In this document: positions 33,701 through 42,171 of the stretch, piece by piece | Layout of the letters: each line of letters starts with the position of its first letter | Numbering within the stretch: the stretch's first letter is position 1 | Source of the DNA: Kitagawia praeruptora | Taxonomy: Eukaryota; Streptophyta; Magnoliopsida; Apiales; Apiaceae | DNA: 64,000 nt | Reading direction: 5' to 3' | Assembly: GCA_037693485.1 (NCBI GenBank) | Contig: CM075350.1 | Span: forward strand, 121,952,001-122,016,000 | The notes under the pieces: model-generated | Seen by the model: only the letters and a program-made list of their open reading frames with translations | What the model was told of the DNA's origin: nothing | Database searches by the model: none | Program-made: the position numbers and the translations under genes

Positions 33701-35521
33701 TGTGAACTCAGGAATCTGATCCACAATTAAGCTTTGAAGTGCTTCAACCGTCAATTGTTGTGGAACAGACCCTGATCCTGAAGCACTGTCATGTTGCACA
33801 GGCTTCAGCCATGTTGACATGAAGTCAGAGCTAGAGCTAGGCAAGCTAGTCTCCTCAGTTACAGATGCAACTTCTGTAACCGGATGGATTGACTCTACTA
33901 CTGGTGTCACCACAGAAGTGGGATGAATTACACCAGCAGTTGACACAGGCACAGAGTCTCTAGTAAAAACTAGGGGAACCTCTGTGTTTTTGATGGTGTC
34001 ATTAGGATATGCCTCAGCATGCATTCCCTCACCATCTAAATGTGGGTTCTGAGTGGTGAACAAAGTGTCATGCACTAAGTCACTTGAAATTATTGGCTCA
34101 TCAAGCGAAAAGGATTCTTGATGATCAATACCTTGCATCTCAGTTGTCTGAGTTGCAGGTTTCAAAGAAATTTCAGAGTTAGATTCTGGAAGAGAAGTGT
34201 GTTTTAGAGTAGATTTTTGCAACTCCCCCTGAGAGATAGAGGGAGTTTCAAAAGTGATGTGCTCTCCACTCAGTGTTGTGCCAGCCTTATCACTCCCATG
34301 TGCTGACTCTATACAAGAGGGTGCATTGGGGAGAATGCTTGATTCTATAGGTGCACCCTGTTGAGAGGATACACCTAGTGAGCTGTGTGCCCCTGATTTT
34401 ACAACTTCAGCCATTTGTGTGACTGAAGAGGTGGTCTTAGTTTTCTTCTTCTTTGTTCTGTGTATGGGTAACTCAGATTCCTCACTTCCTAGACCTAATT
34501 CAACAGCTAATGCTGCTTCAGACAAGATATTTAAAGGTGCAGACATTACTTCCTTTCTCTTCTTTTTACTAACATCACCCTTTTGAGAGGATGATGCAGT
34601 TGGCTCAGTAGGAGGTAGAGTGTTTGGTTGAGAGGGTTGGTTAGCAGGCCCTGGGTTAGCATTTTGTTCTACTTGCTTGGGCTGTGCTAACTTAGATTTT
34701 GCATCAAATGTTGGCATGTTGTGGGGGTAAGTCCTAAACAAACTCTCCATATGGGGAGTTATGTTCAGTCTTACATCCACATCATTCCTAGTTTCCAAGT
34801 TACCAAAAATGAGTTTGGTCATGGACTTAGGATAGCCTATTTTATTTTTATCAATCCCAGGCAATTCAATCGATGAAGCATTTTTATAATTAAGTACAGA
34901 TTGAATAAAGCGAGGGAAGAAAATATCAGTACCTCTCTTGGTTGTGTTCTTACCAAGTCTCCCATATAATTCTTGAAGTATGATTTGGCCAACATCTATC
35001 TTCTTTCCATAGGCCAAAGCATATCCAATTTGCTGCACAGGTGCACTGATTTGATCAAAGCTTGATTTCCTGGCAGTGAAGACTTGGAGAAGAGTTGCAA
35101 ACACATAGCTCCACTCCTTTCTCAGATTCTTTCTGTTTAGCTTTCCAAGGTTAATCCCATCTGAGTAGTTTATGAACTCAAAGAATTCCTCCAACTCTGC
35201 GTTAGTGGCCATTCTGTCAAATGACTCTTGTTGTAGTCCTAGTGCTTGGTTCATGTCTGCAGTAGTGATAGTGATTTCCTTATCTTGAACCTTGCAGTAG
35301 ATGACATAGGAAGTGATTGCGTTTTCCAGGGCTACAACCTCCACAATAGCAGTACTCCAGAATTGTTCCAGAATATCGAGATACAGAGTTGGGTTGGCAG
35401 AGAGTGCATCCTTGATATATGACTCAGCCATCCATTTCACAAAGCACTTGAAATTTGCATTGGGTGCTTCAACATCACTAGTGAGAGCGATGAAGTTGGT
35501 GTTGAACTTTACTGTTGCCAT
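30767..35521 (-). CDS. Copia C extra ORF, 1584 aa, intact
   Basis: A third ORF downstream of pol in the sense direction, start MATVKFNT at 35521. Residues about 20-240 form a globular domain (FKCFVKWMAESYIKDAL, then LEQFWSTAIV, RKNLRKEWSYVFATLLQVF and a PRFIQSVLNY-like end). The same pattern appears in the Copia A extra ORF. Next is a long Ser/Thr/Pro-rich linker with basic KKKRK and RTKKKKTK clusters near 320 and 355. A heptad coiled coil lies at about 830-870, a highly charged Lys/Asp/Arg tract at about 1210-1250, and a C-terminal coiled coil at about 1440-1490. I see no signal peptide or membrane segment, so it does not look like an envelope protein. ORFs of this kind follow pol in many asterid Copia elements; function unknown. 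Confidence 0.85.
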   Translation of the reverse strand: MATVKFNTNFIALTSDVEAPNANFKCFVKWMAESYIKDALSANPTLYLDILEQFWSTAIVEVVALENAITSYVIYCKVQDKEITITTADMNQALGLQQESFDRMATNAELEEFFEFINYSDGINLGKLNRKNLRKEWSYVFATLLQVFTARKSSFDQISAPVQQIGYALAYGKKIDVGQIILQELYGRLGKNTTKRGTDIFFPRFIQSVLNYKNASSIELPGIDKNKIGYPKSMTKLIFGNLETRNDVDVRLNITPHMESLFRTYPHNMPTFDAKSKLAQPKQVEQNANPGPANQPSQPNTLPPTEPTASSSQKGDVSKKKRKEVMSAPLNILSEAALAVELGLGSEESELPIHRTKKKKTKTTSSVTQMAEVVKSGAHSSLGVSSQQGAPIESSILPNAPSCIESAHGSDKAGTTLSGEHITFETPSISQGELQKSTLKHTSLPESNSEISLKPATQTTEMQGIDHQESFSLDEPIISSDLVHDTLFTTQNPHLDGEGMHAEAYPNDTIKNTEVPLVFTRDSVPVSTAGVIHPTSVVTPVVESIHPVTEVASVTEETSLPSSSSDFMSTWLKPVQHDSASGSGSVPQQLTVEALQSLIVDQIPEFTKIAQHLLTADMPNPDYEAILLCHRDDVEVQKSKIIDDAERDGNIDAWLQGKYDITLDEALQYLREEYITSLGSNAKYLSPGEVYEAVNDSYKGFLKAAHYLGKGVKTEVNRVCDKTATSVAEVKRAFDAKFPQLDSVFKDIKHCNSTCTQVDNGLAVLKDAVTGLGHQFQNLSDQTTDANAMLRIMFKNLYGDRLVTDVPVHELSKYEVKRLQDQSLSGFKANELFTKVNTLEQEVATLTKTNAHLTEKVALLNDQLDTQASTTADVLLHQQSMLAAMMKHMGLPLPDESSLPKDISTASVPDNKPKGEKKARNSNSKGETKGEKGIIIKEGGQQRASKSLANVPGKGKAKVDEPPSILPVVTLPTVHIITPGGQKQSITTTVVAGSMPSDKPPISISESAKPVEVKVVTEAKLQEVANSNDYHDKAFLEFLKAIREQVGDTQFYLREVKKQIDYITVIPKKVNNIWVKEIVMVSKLKIWHLTYQTLQDLKHSEIDAILEIIEKKNENSKSLFDDLRNGQPTRLPEVIKKPWTIIYQSGTRIEDIKQLVIPHDLTSRNHRLIIAIIDQLQKKVGARNAEEIEALHILRTYTATGEIPEMAQPRRNKDDDSEDKGDGRRRHHRRDKGDEDKKKKGDKDEKDDDDQGKTYVRKSGRQQALGNASSNLTTTQDSKSRVNTVSSDLAKSTSMASATVLPSQEKKKIQVKKPCVCFRKQSANGILLWSTNQGQRFLPSNHVKRIKFKHVARRVKLSKSRALTILPGLKLQPLDEDFDEEQLLFLRAQKICYAAIVDDHLVIKYTDGKEMKFKQGGCQHWGKLYEIERIIALLDSKDKVEKVWKLELIDFVKMKKEYAEKIRKGCYEKWLEREKEIDRLEIEAEKLRAKRLCKVQFDPYVVKYRRRNGDNVNIRMNLLSHYPANILKPVLEDFKNSIMIEELDAMTEIMRAVDEIARKEKERKQKAYDDLQAKAMEMQSKENG

Positions 35522-36367
35522 TTGTGTAGAAGAGAGAAAAGAAATTGAAGGTTGAAGAAGAAATTTGGCTTTTCGTAGCTAGGGTTTCAGGGGTTTAGAG
35601 AGTGTAGATGCTTGAGAAATCGAATGAAATGAATCGAATAGATGTGAGATTGTATAAGTATGAAGTACTTGAATTGTCGATTAGCAGACTGTTTTGTATC
35701 GACAAGTCAGGCATTCGAGAAGTAGAAAACAACTATTCGAGAAGTCAAGAATGGCTTAATCGATAACTCAAGCAGATAGAAACTCACAGCTGGCAGTTAT
35801 CTAACTTAGAAATAATTCTAAATTAAATAAAATGTGTTTTTATGAGTGAATTAAATTTTTAGATAAAAATCCAAAATCGGTTAAAATTCAGCGAGAATTC
35901 AGCCTTTTCAAATGATTCGAGAACTCAAATATAGTGTTCGAGAACTCAATCATTCGAGAACTCAGTTACTATATTCGAGAAGTCTAGAATTCCTCTATTC
36001 GATATCTCAGAAAGACTCTATTCGAGAACTCAAGAGTACTCTAATGAGACTTATTAGAGATGTCGAATAGTGAATCATTCGAGAAGTCTGACTTATCGAA
36101 CTATACCCATCACTCATAAAAAATTTGATATTCACTATCTTGTAAAAATTTACCAGACATATTCATTGAAAAATATCCTAGCAAATCAAATAGTGATTTT
36201 CTCAAAATTTCATAGAAATTTTAAGTTAATAAAAATATGATTTTCAACATATGCAACAGATTTGAAATATTTATAAATCATATTTCAGCCAACACTTACT
36301 TCAAAAATATTGAGGATTTAGATAAAGTAAGTGTTTACTGCTGCAACAATCTAGATGATGTATTCAC
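35522..36367. promoter_or_regulatory. Spacer upstream of the Copia C extra ORF, with TCGAAT words
   Basis: 846 bp between the RNase H stop and the extra-ORF start. About 15 ttcgagaa, ttcgatat or tcgaatag words lie at 35610-36105, the same word family as in the LTR U3. The location is right for an internal promoter or a protein-binding platform for the extra ORF. No clear TATA box was assigned. Confidence 0.55.
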
Positions 36368-37918
36368 TTAGCCAGAATCTGAAGAATTCAGCATTCCAAT
36401 CTCACTTACCAACCTTGTGAAGGTGGCTTCATCTAATGGCTTAGTGAATATATCAGCTAGTTGTTTATCTGTAGAGACATAATGCAACTCAATGCTTCCA
36501 TTAGTTGCATGTTCCCTTATGAAATGATATCTGATGTCAATGTGCTTTGTTCTAGAATGATTGACAGGATTGGCAACTATAGAGATTGCACTTGTGTTGT
36601 CACACATGATTGGAATTCTTTCCAACACAAGTCCATAATCTCTAAGTTGATTTCTAATCCAAAGCACTTGAGCACAGAAACTTCCAGCAGCTATGTATTC
36701 AGCCTCAGCTGTAGAAGTTGACACAGATTGTTGCTTCTTGCTATACCAAGAAACTAACCTTTGTCCAAGGAACTGGCAGCTTCCTGAGGTGCTTTTCCTA
36801 TCCACTCTGCATCCAGCATAATCAGCATCAGAGTAGCCAACCAGATTGAACCCTGTGTCCTTAGGGTACCATAATCCCAAGTTAGGAGTGCCCTTCAGAT
36901 ATCTAAAGATCCTTTTTATTGCAATCAAATGTGATTCCTTTGGATTTGATTGAAACCTTGCACACAAGCATGTAGCAAACATGATGTCTGGCCTACTTGC
37001 AGTGAGGTAGAGTAGAGAACCAACCATGCCTCTGTAGACTGAGATATCTACTCTCTTGCCTTTAGCATCTTCATCCAATTTAGTGGCAGTGGCCATGGGT
37101 GTCTTGGCAGGTGAACAATCTTCCAAGTCAAACTTCTTCAATAAATCCTTGATGTACTTGGTTTGACTGATAAAGATACCATCCTTCCTTTGACTGACTT
37201 GCAACCCTATAAAGAATGTCAACTCTCCCATCATACTCATCTCATATCTGCTCTGCATGAGTTTAGAGAATTTCTCACACAGTTTCTCATTTGTAGAACC
37301 AAAAATGATATCATCCACATAGATTTGAACTAGGATCATATCATCACCATGCTTCTTGTAAAACAGTGTCTTGTCCAATGTGCCTCGAGTGAATTGATTT
37401 TCAAGAAGAAATTGTGATAGAGTATCATACCATGCTCTTGGAGCTTGCTTAAGTCCATACAGTGCCTTAAGCAATCTGTAGACAAATTCTGGGAAATGTG
37501 GATCCTCAAAGCCAGGTGGTTGTTGCACATAAACCTCTTCTTCCAACTCTCCATTTAGAAATGCACTCTTGACATCCATTTGATAAACTTTAAAGTTTGA
37601 ATGAGCAGCAAATGCCAAGAATATTCTAATGGCTTCCAATCTAGCAACAGGGGCAAATGTCTCATCATAATCAATGCCTTCCTGTTGAGAGTATCCTTTT
37701 GCAACCAGCCTTGCTTTGTTTCTTATTATTACACCATCTTCATCCATCTTATTCTTCAGAACCCATTTTGTTCCAACAATGGTTCTATTCTTTGGTGCAG
37801 GCACAAGTTCCCATACTTTGTTCCTTTCAAATTGATTCAGCTCCTCTTGCATGGCAATAATCCAATCTGGATCCAACAATGCATCATCAAGTTTCTTAGG
37901 CTCAACTTGTGATAGAAA
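36368..37918 (-). CDS. Copia C pol, RT and RNase H part
   Basis: Continues the pol frame after the TGA at 37919-37921. The RVT_2 domain starts near DPDWIIAMQEELNQFERN, and the catalytic YVDDIIFGS is present. The Copia RNase H domain follows, with KHIDIRYHFIREH and the DIFTKPL signature near the end. The frame is open to the stop at 36368. These enzymes copy element RNA into DNA in virus-like particles. Every landmark I know for the family is intact. Confidence 0.92.
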   Translation of the reverse strand, partial: FLSQVEPKKLDDALLDPDWIIAMQEELNQFERNKVWELVPAPKNRTIVGTKWVLKNKMDEDGVIIRNKARLVAKGYSQQEGIDYDETFAPVARLEAIRIFLAFAAHSNFKVYQMDVKSAFLNGELEEEVYVQQPPGFEDPHFPEFVYRLLKALYGLKQAPRAWYDTLSQFLLENQFTRGTLDKTLFYKKHGDDMILVQIYVDDIIFGSTNEKLCEKFSKLMQSRYEMSMMGELTFFIGLQVSQRKDGIFISQTKYIKDLLKKFDLEDCSPAKTPMATATKLDEDAKGKRVDISVYRGMVGSLLYLTASRPDIMFATCLCARFQSNPKESHLIAIKRIFRYLKGTPNLGLWYPKDTGFNLVGYSDADYAGCRVDRKSTSGSCQFLGQRLVSWYSKKQQSVSTSTAEAEYIAAGSFCAQVLWIRNQLRDYGLVLERIPIMCDNTSAISIVANPVNHSRTKHIDIRYHFIREHATNGSIELHYVSTDKQLADIFTKPLDEATFTRLVSEIGMLNSSDSG

Positions 37919-39640
37919 TCATCCATAGAGGCACTCATTTTGAGTTGCTCTCCTAGTCCTTACTCCTGCATTAGGATCTCCAATGATTTGCTCTGCAGTG
38001 TGTGATCTATCCCATTTCCTTGAGTGTTCAGCCTGATTTCTCATCCTTGATGTCGCTTCATCATCCTCATCATGATCATCCTCATTTCCTCCCCCTGTGA
38101 AGTTGCCATTACTCACAGGTGTGTCTTGGATGCTTGTTTCTTCACTATTGATTGGCACAAATTCTTCTCTTGTATCATTATTCACTTGAGTTTGTTGAAC
38201 TTGAGTTTCAACTCCAGTTTCAGTCTCTTCATCAGAATCATCTAGATTATCAAACTTCAATGGATCTTTGTCTTCATCATTGGCTTCTTCTAGTCCAGGT
38301 AGTTTGCTGTCATCAAATGTTACATCTGTGCTTTCCATAACTTTCTTTTGACTGATGACATAAACCTTGTATGCAATTCTTTCCATAGAATAGCCAAGAA
38401 AAATTCCTTCAAATGCCTTTGCATCAAACTTTCCAACATATTCAGAATTGTCCTTAAGTACAAAGCATTTGCTTCCAAAAGTATGAATATACTTCAGTGT
38501 AGGCTTCTTTCCAGTCATCAAGTTGTAAGGAGTCTTTCCAGTGTTTTTGTTGATGAGGGTTCTGTTCTGAATATAGCATGCAGTGCTCACAGCCTCAGCC
38601 CAAAAACATGTGGGCATTTTTGCATCAAGTAACATTGTTCTAGCAGCCTCAATTAGAGTTCTATTCTTTCTCTCAACAACTCCATTTTGTTGTGGAGTCC
38701 TTGGAGCTGAGAATTGCTGAGAAATGCCATTCTCTTTGCAGAATGCTTCAAGTGTGGCATTTCTGAACTCTGTTCCATTATCACTCCTTAATGCAATCAC
38801 ACTTGCATCGTTTGCCTTTGCTTCCTTGTCAACTTTCTTTATATGCTCAATGATTACTTGTGGAGCCTCATCTTTTGATGCCAGAAATTCTACCCATGTA
38901 TACCTTGAAAAATCATCAACCATTACCAGGGCATACTTCTTTCTTCCAAGTGACATTATGTTAACAGGCCCAAACAAATCCATATGGATAAGTTGTAGTG
39001 GCTTGGTTACAGATGTCACTGTCTTTGACTTGTGGCTTGATCTCTTCATTTTTCCTTTTTGACAAGCCTCACACACTCCTTCTTGGCAGAATTCAAGTGT
39101 GGGCATGCCTCTCACTAACTCTCTTTTGACTAGAGAATTAATGGCCTTAAAGTTCAGGTGTGATAGTTTCTTGTGCCACAGCCAACAATCTTCATTTGAT
39201 GCTTTTGAGTAAAAGCAACAAATTTTGTCCTTGTTTGCAGAGTCCATATTGGCTACAAACAGGCTTCCCTTCCTTACTCCAGATAGAGCAAAATCACCAG
39301 TCTTCTTGTGGGTGATCAAACATTCATCTTTGTCAAAATTCACTTTGAATCCTCTATCAGTAAACTGACCAACACTTAACAGATTATGCTTGAGCCCCTT
39401 GACTAGTGCTACATCTTCAATGATGACATTTCCAACTTTCAGCTTGCCATATCCCAATGTGTTACCCATGCTGTCATCTCCAAAAGCAACCATTGGGCCA
39501 GCCTTTTCCTCATACTGTGATAGCAGGGCCATATCACCAGTCATATGATTTGAGCATCCACTGTCCAAAATCCACATGACCTTCTTCTCACTTTCTTTGC
39601 CCTGCAAACACAAAGGTATTACTTTTCCTTTGGTACCCAA
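37919..39640 (-). CDS. Copia C pol, protease and integrase part
   Basis: Aspartic protease motif WILDSGCSNHMTGD near the start, a GAG-pre-integrase HHCC zinc motif (WHKKLSHLNF, then CEACQKGK), and an integrase core with D in HMDLFGPV, D in RSDNGTEF and E in NGVVERKNRT. The piece ends at an in-frame TGA (37919-37921) just before the RT. The same frame continues beyond it, so this is a point mutation, consistent with C-to-T change at a CGA codon. The frame lies -1 relative to gag, and the first codon is unclear. Confidence 0.9.
   Translation of the reverse strand: MGTKGKVIPLCLQGKESEKKVMWILDSGCSNHMTGDMALLSQYEEKAGPMVAFGDDSMGNTLGYGKLKVGNVIIEDVALVKGLKHNLLSVGQFTDRGFKVNFDKDECLITHKKTGDFALSGVRKGSLFVANMDSANKDKICCFYSKASNEDCWLWHKKLSHLNFKAINSLVKRELVRGMPTLEFCQEGVCEACQKGKMKRSSHKSKTVTSVTKPLQLIHMDLFGPVNIMSLGRKKYALVMVDDFSRYTWVEFLASKDEAPQVIIEHIKKVDKEAKANDASVIALRSDNGTEFRNATLEAFCKENGISQQFSAPRTPQQNGVVERKNRTLIEAARTMLLDAKMPTCFWAEAVSTACYIQNRTLINKNTGKTPYNLMTGKKPTLKYIHTFGSKCFVLKDNSEYVGKFDAKAFEGIFLGYSMERIAYKVYVISQKKVMESTDVTFDDSKLPGLEEANDEDKDPLKFDNLDDSDEETETGVETQVQQTQVNNDTREEFVPINSEETSIQDTPVSNGNFTGGGNEDDHDEDDEATSRMRNQAEHSRKWDRSHTAEQIIGDPNAGVRTRRATQNECLYG
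39596..39622 (-). promoter_or_regulatory. Copia C gag-pol junction with acceptor-like site
   Basis: The gag stop TAA is followed 17 bases later by a splice-acceptor-like tttgcag|gg (AG at 39603-39602). Copia A has the same layout with 18 bases (AG at 60428-60427). The AG|GG position is kept in the two elements but the reading frame is not. Confidence 0.4.
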
Positions 39641-42126
39641 ACAAGTTTGGGTCCATGTGACTTAGAGACAGTTTTATCATAAACAACATGCTTGTTAACT
39701 TTCTTAGTGTCAGTCTTCTTGTCACTGTTGGAAGTCTTAGAACCTGAGGTTTCAGACTTAGGTGACAAAGGTACCTTCCTAGCTTTAGGAGGACTTGAAG
39801 ACTTTGACCTTGTGTAGTGTGTGTGAGAATTGTGACTGATACAACCATCAATGAACTGTCTTCTTAAATTAAAACAACTAGTCATAACATTCATATTGCA
39901 TGGCATACAGTCAAATTTATCACAGAAAGGTGCATCTCTATGTCTTAGAGGCACAGAACAATCATAGAAAGGTTTAGACACACTACCAACAGGTTTCTTG
40001 CATGCATGAGTTAGATGGTTGGTACTGAAACAGTTCTGACAAGTTTTCCTAGGGGCATTAGGCATATAAGCATAGTTGTTATCCTTGTTAATCCCTAACT
40101 TGCCATTTCTGTTCTGTTTCTTTTTAGTGACTTCCTTTTCTGATTCACTCTTCCCAGCTGATACAAACTTAACAAACTTCTTAGGTCTTGGCCTATCAAC
40201 TACTGGCTTCTTGGTCTTTGACTTGGCACTCTCACCCTTAGAGGATGCTTGCTGTTCACTAGATTGTGCCTCATCCTCATCATTCAACATTTGCTTGATG
40301 AGTAAGGCATCCTCATCAATTTCAAATGTTGATTCCTTAAAAATTGGATTTTCTGTTTTTCTCAAAATGTGAGGCACTTTCTCATGAACAGCTGTGTCCT
40401 CTTCGATGACAGCATAGCCTTTCCTTTGTTTGAGAGAGTCATAGTCAAGTCCAATAGCTGCTTTAGGTTTAGCTTCAATTTTCTCACAGTAGGATTGCAC
40501 TAAACCAGATGATTTCTTGAAAGTTTTAAGTTTGAATTCATTCTCAGCTAATTCATCCCTAAGAGCCTTCTCTACTTGACTAGCACATAGAACCTTGTTC
40601 TCCAAATATTCAACTTCTTTCTTAAGATTTTCTACTTGCATAGCAGTTAGCTCAAGTTCCTCATTCTTTTTGGTTAATACTTCATTTCTAGTAGACAGTT
40701 TAGCAATCTCCTCATTAGCAGCAGTCATACTAGTATGAATATTAAACATTTCAACAGATAATTGTTCAATCATGGATTTGTATTCAGAAACAGACATGTC
40801 TATAGTAGTGAGAGATGGTACCTGAGAATCAGATGAAGATGAGTCATCCTTGGAGTTGGCCATCAAGGCATAATTGCAGAATTCTTGTTCCTCTTCATCA
40901 CTCTCAGAATCATCACAACACTTCCCTTCAGCTATGTAGGCCTTACCATGTGTCTGCTTTTTCAGAAGGGCCTCATACTTAGCTTCTAGCTCAAGATAAT
41001 CTCTATCCTTCTTTTTAGGCTTCTTGCATTCACTGGCAAAATGCCCTAGGTCATTGCATCTATAACACCTTACAGATGACCTATCCACATAACCGGTTTT
41101 GAACTTATTTCTGTTTGGTTTCACAGGTGCCTTGTTCTTGTTGGCTGAATGGTTTTGAGTTTTGGGTTTGAAGGGTTGATTTCTTTTAAATCTGATGTTT
41201 GGAAATTTTCTGGCCATGAAAGCATATGAAGTATTTTCCATCCCATCAAGTTCTTCCAGAGTGTAAAACTCCTCTTCTTCTTCCTCCTTTTCCTCAACAG
41301 GTTCACTCACCCCAGCTTCAGTTTCTTCATCATCTGCCACCTCCTCTATCCTTAGTTGGCTTGTAGATGCTTCTAGGTCCAGGATGGATTTGTTGACAAT
41401 CAAGGCACATGATGTGTTTATCATCCTACCTTGGTTTGCTTGGATAGCCCTCTTCTGAAGCAACTCAAGTTCATGAGTCTTTAGGACTCCATAGAGTACA
41501 TCATAGGTGACTTTGTTCAAATCTCTCTCTCTTAGGGAAATGACTCTTTGCTCCAGATGATTTGGTGAAGACAACAGAAATTTCATATTTAACTCCTTGG
41601 TGCTGTAAACCTTTCCATTCATCTGCAACTCAGTAACTAGCTTGTGAAACCTTTCAAACATCTCAGTGATGCTTTCCTTGGGCTGTGCCATGAAAGCTTC
41701 ATACTGTGTGACCAGTATTTGTTTCCTGTTTTCTTTAACCTCATCAGTCCCTTCACACAACACCTCAATGTGATCCCACATCTCTTTAGCAGACGTGCAT
41801 GATGCAATGTTTGCAAACATTGACATATCCATGGAATCAATGATGAGCAACATGAGGTGGCTGTCAAGAGCAACCTTCTCCCTTTCTGACTCTGTCCACT
41901 TTGATGGATCCTTGGCCTCATAAGCTCTAGGGATTGTTATGGTTCCAACAGTCTTCTCTGGTATCTCTTGTTGTGGAACAAAAGGACCATTCTTGAGAAT
42001 CTCAGGATACAAGGGATGAGAGGCTTTGATGAACAACATCATCTTTATCTTCCAGAGGTTGAAGTTTTCTTTATCAAACTTAGGGACCTTCACCGTTCCT
42101 GTAGTCTTTGGTGTATTCGAACTCAT
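39619..42126 (-). CDS. Copia C gag
   Basis: An 835-codon nucleocapsid/capsid precursor. The UBN2-type gag domain covers about 15-235 (KFDKENFNLWKIKMMLFI, then ALDSHLMLLIIDS and KQILVTQYEAFM). An acidic stretch follows, then the zinc knuckle CYRCNDLGHFASEC. A long coiled coil lies near 470-550. A conserved Cys-rich segment and a second knuckle, CQNCFSTNHLTHAC, come near the C-terminus. It starts 31 bp after the primer site and ends WVPKEK and stop. It is long for Copia gag but usual for SIRE-like elements. Confidence 0.92.
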   Translation of the reverse strand: MSSNTPKTTGTVKVPKFDKENFNLWKIKMMLFIKASHPLYPEILKNGPFVPQQEIPEKTVGTITIPRAYEAKDPSKWTESEREKVALDSHLMLLIIDSMDMSMFANIASCTSAKEMWDHIEVLCEGTDEVKENRKQILVTQYEAFMAQPKESITEMFERFHKLVTELQMNGKVYSTKELNMKFLLSSPNHLEQRVISLRERDLNKVTYDVLYGVLKTHELELLQKRAIQANQGRMINTSCALIVNKSILDLEASTSQLRIEEVADDEETEAGVSEPVEEKEEEEEEFYTLEELDGMENTSYAFMARKFPNIRFKRNQPFKPKTQNHSANKNKAPVKPNRNKFKTGYVDRSSVRCYRCNDLGHFASECKKPKKKDRDYLELEAKYEALLKKQTHGKAYIAEGKCCDDSESDEEEQEFCNYALMANSKDDSSSSDSQVPSLTTIDMSVSEYKSMIEQLSVEMFNIHTSMTAANEEIAKLSTRNEVLTKKNEELELTAMQVENLKKEVEYLENKVLCASQVEKALRDELAENEFKLKTFKKSSGLVQSYCEKIEAKPKAAIGLDYDSLKQRKGYAVIEEDTAVHEKVPHILRKTENPIFKESTFEIDEDALLIKQMLNDEDEAQSSEQQASSKGESAKSKTKKPVVDRPRPKKFVKFVSAGKSESEKEVTKKKQNRNGKLGINKDNNYAYMPNAPRKTCQNCFSTNHLTHACKKPVGSVSKPFYDCSVPLRHRDAPFCDKFDCMPCNMNVMTSCFNLRRQFIDGCISHNSHTHYTRSKSSSPPKARKVPLSPKSETSGSKTSNSDKKTDTKKVNKHVVYDKTVSKSHGPKLVWVPKEK

Positions 42127-42157
42127 GATCGTTTCTCTGTTTTTGAATAAACAGCCC

Positions 42158-42169
42158 GCTCTGATACCA
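42158..42169 (-). other. Copia C primer binding site, tRNA-iMet
   Basis: The minus strand reads tggtatcagagc two bases after the 5' LTR. Confidence 0.95.
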
Positions 42170-42171
42170 CT

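Noticed and set aside
30767..35521. Envelope-like protein, as proposed for SIRE-type elements
   Set aside because: No signal peptide, membrane span or furin-like site is visible; the coiled coils alone do not support it.
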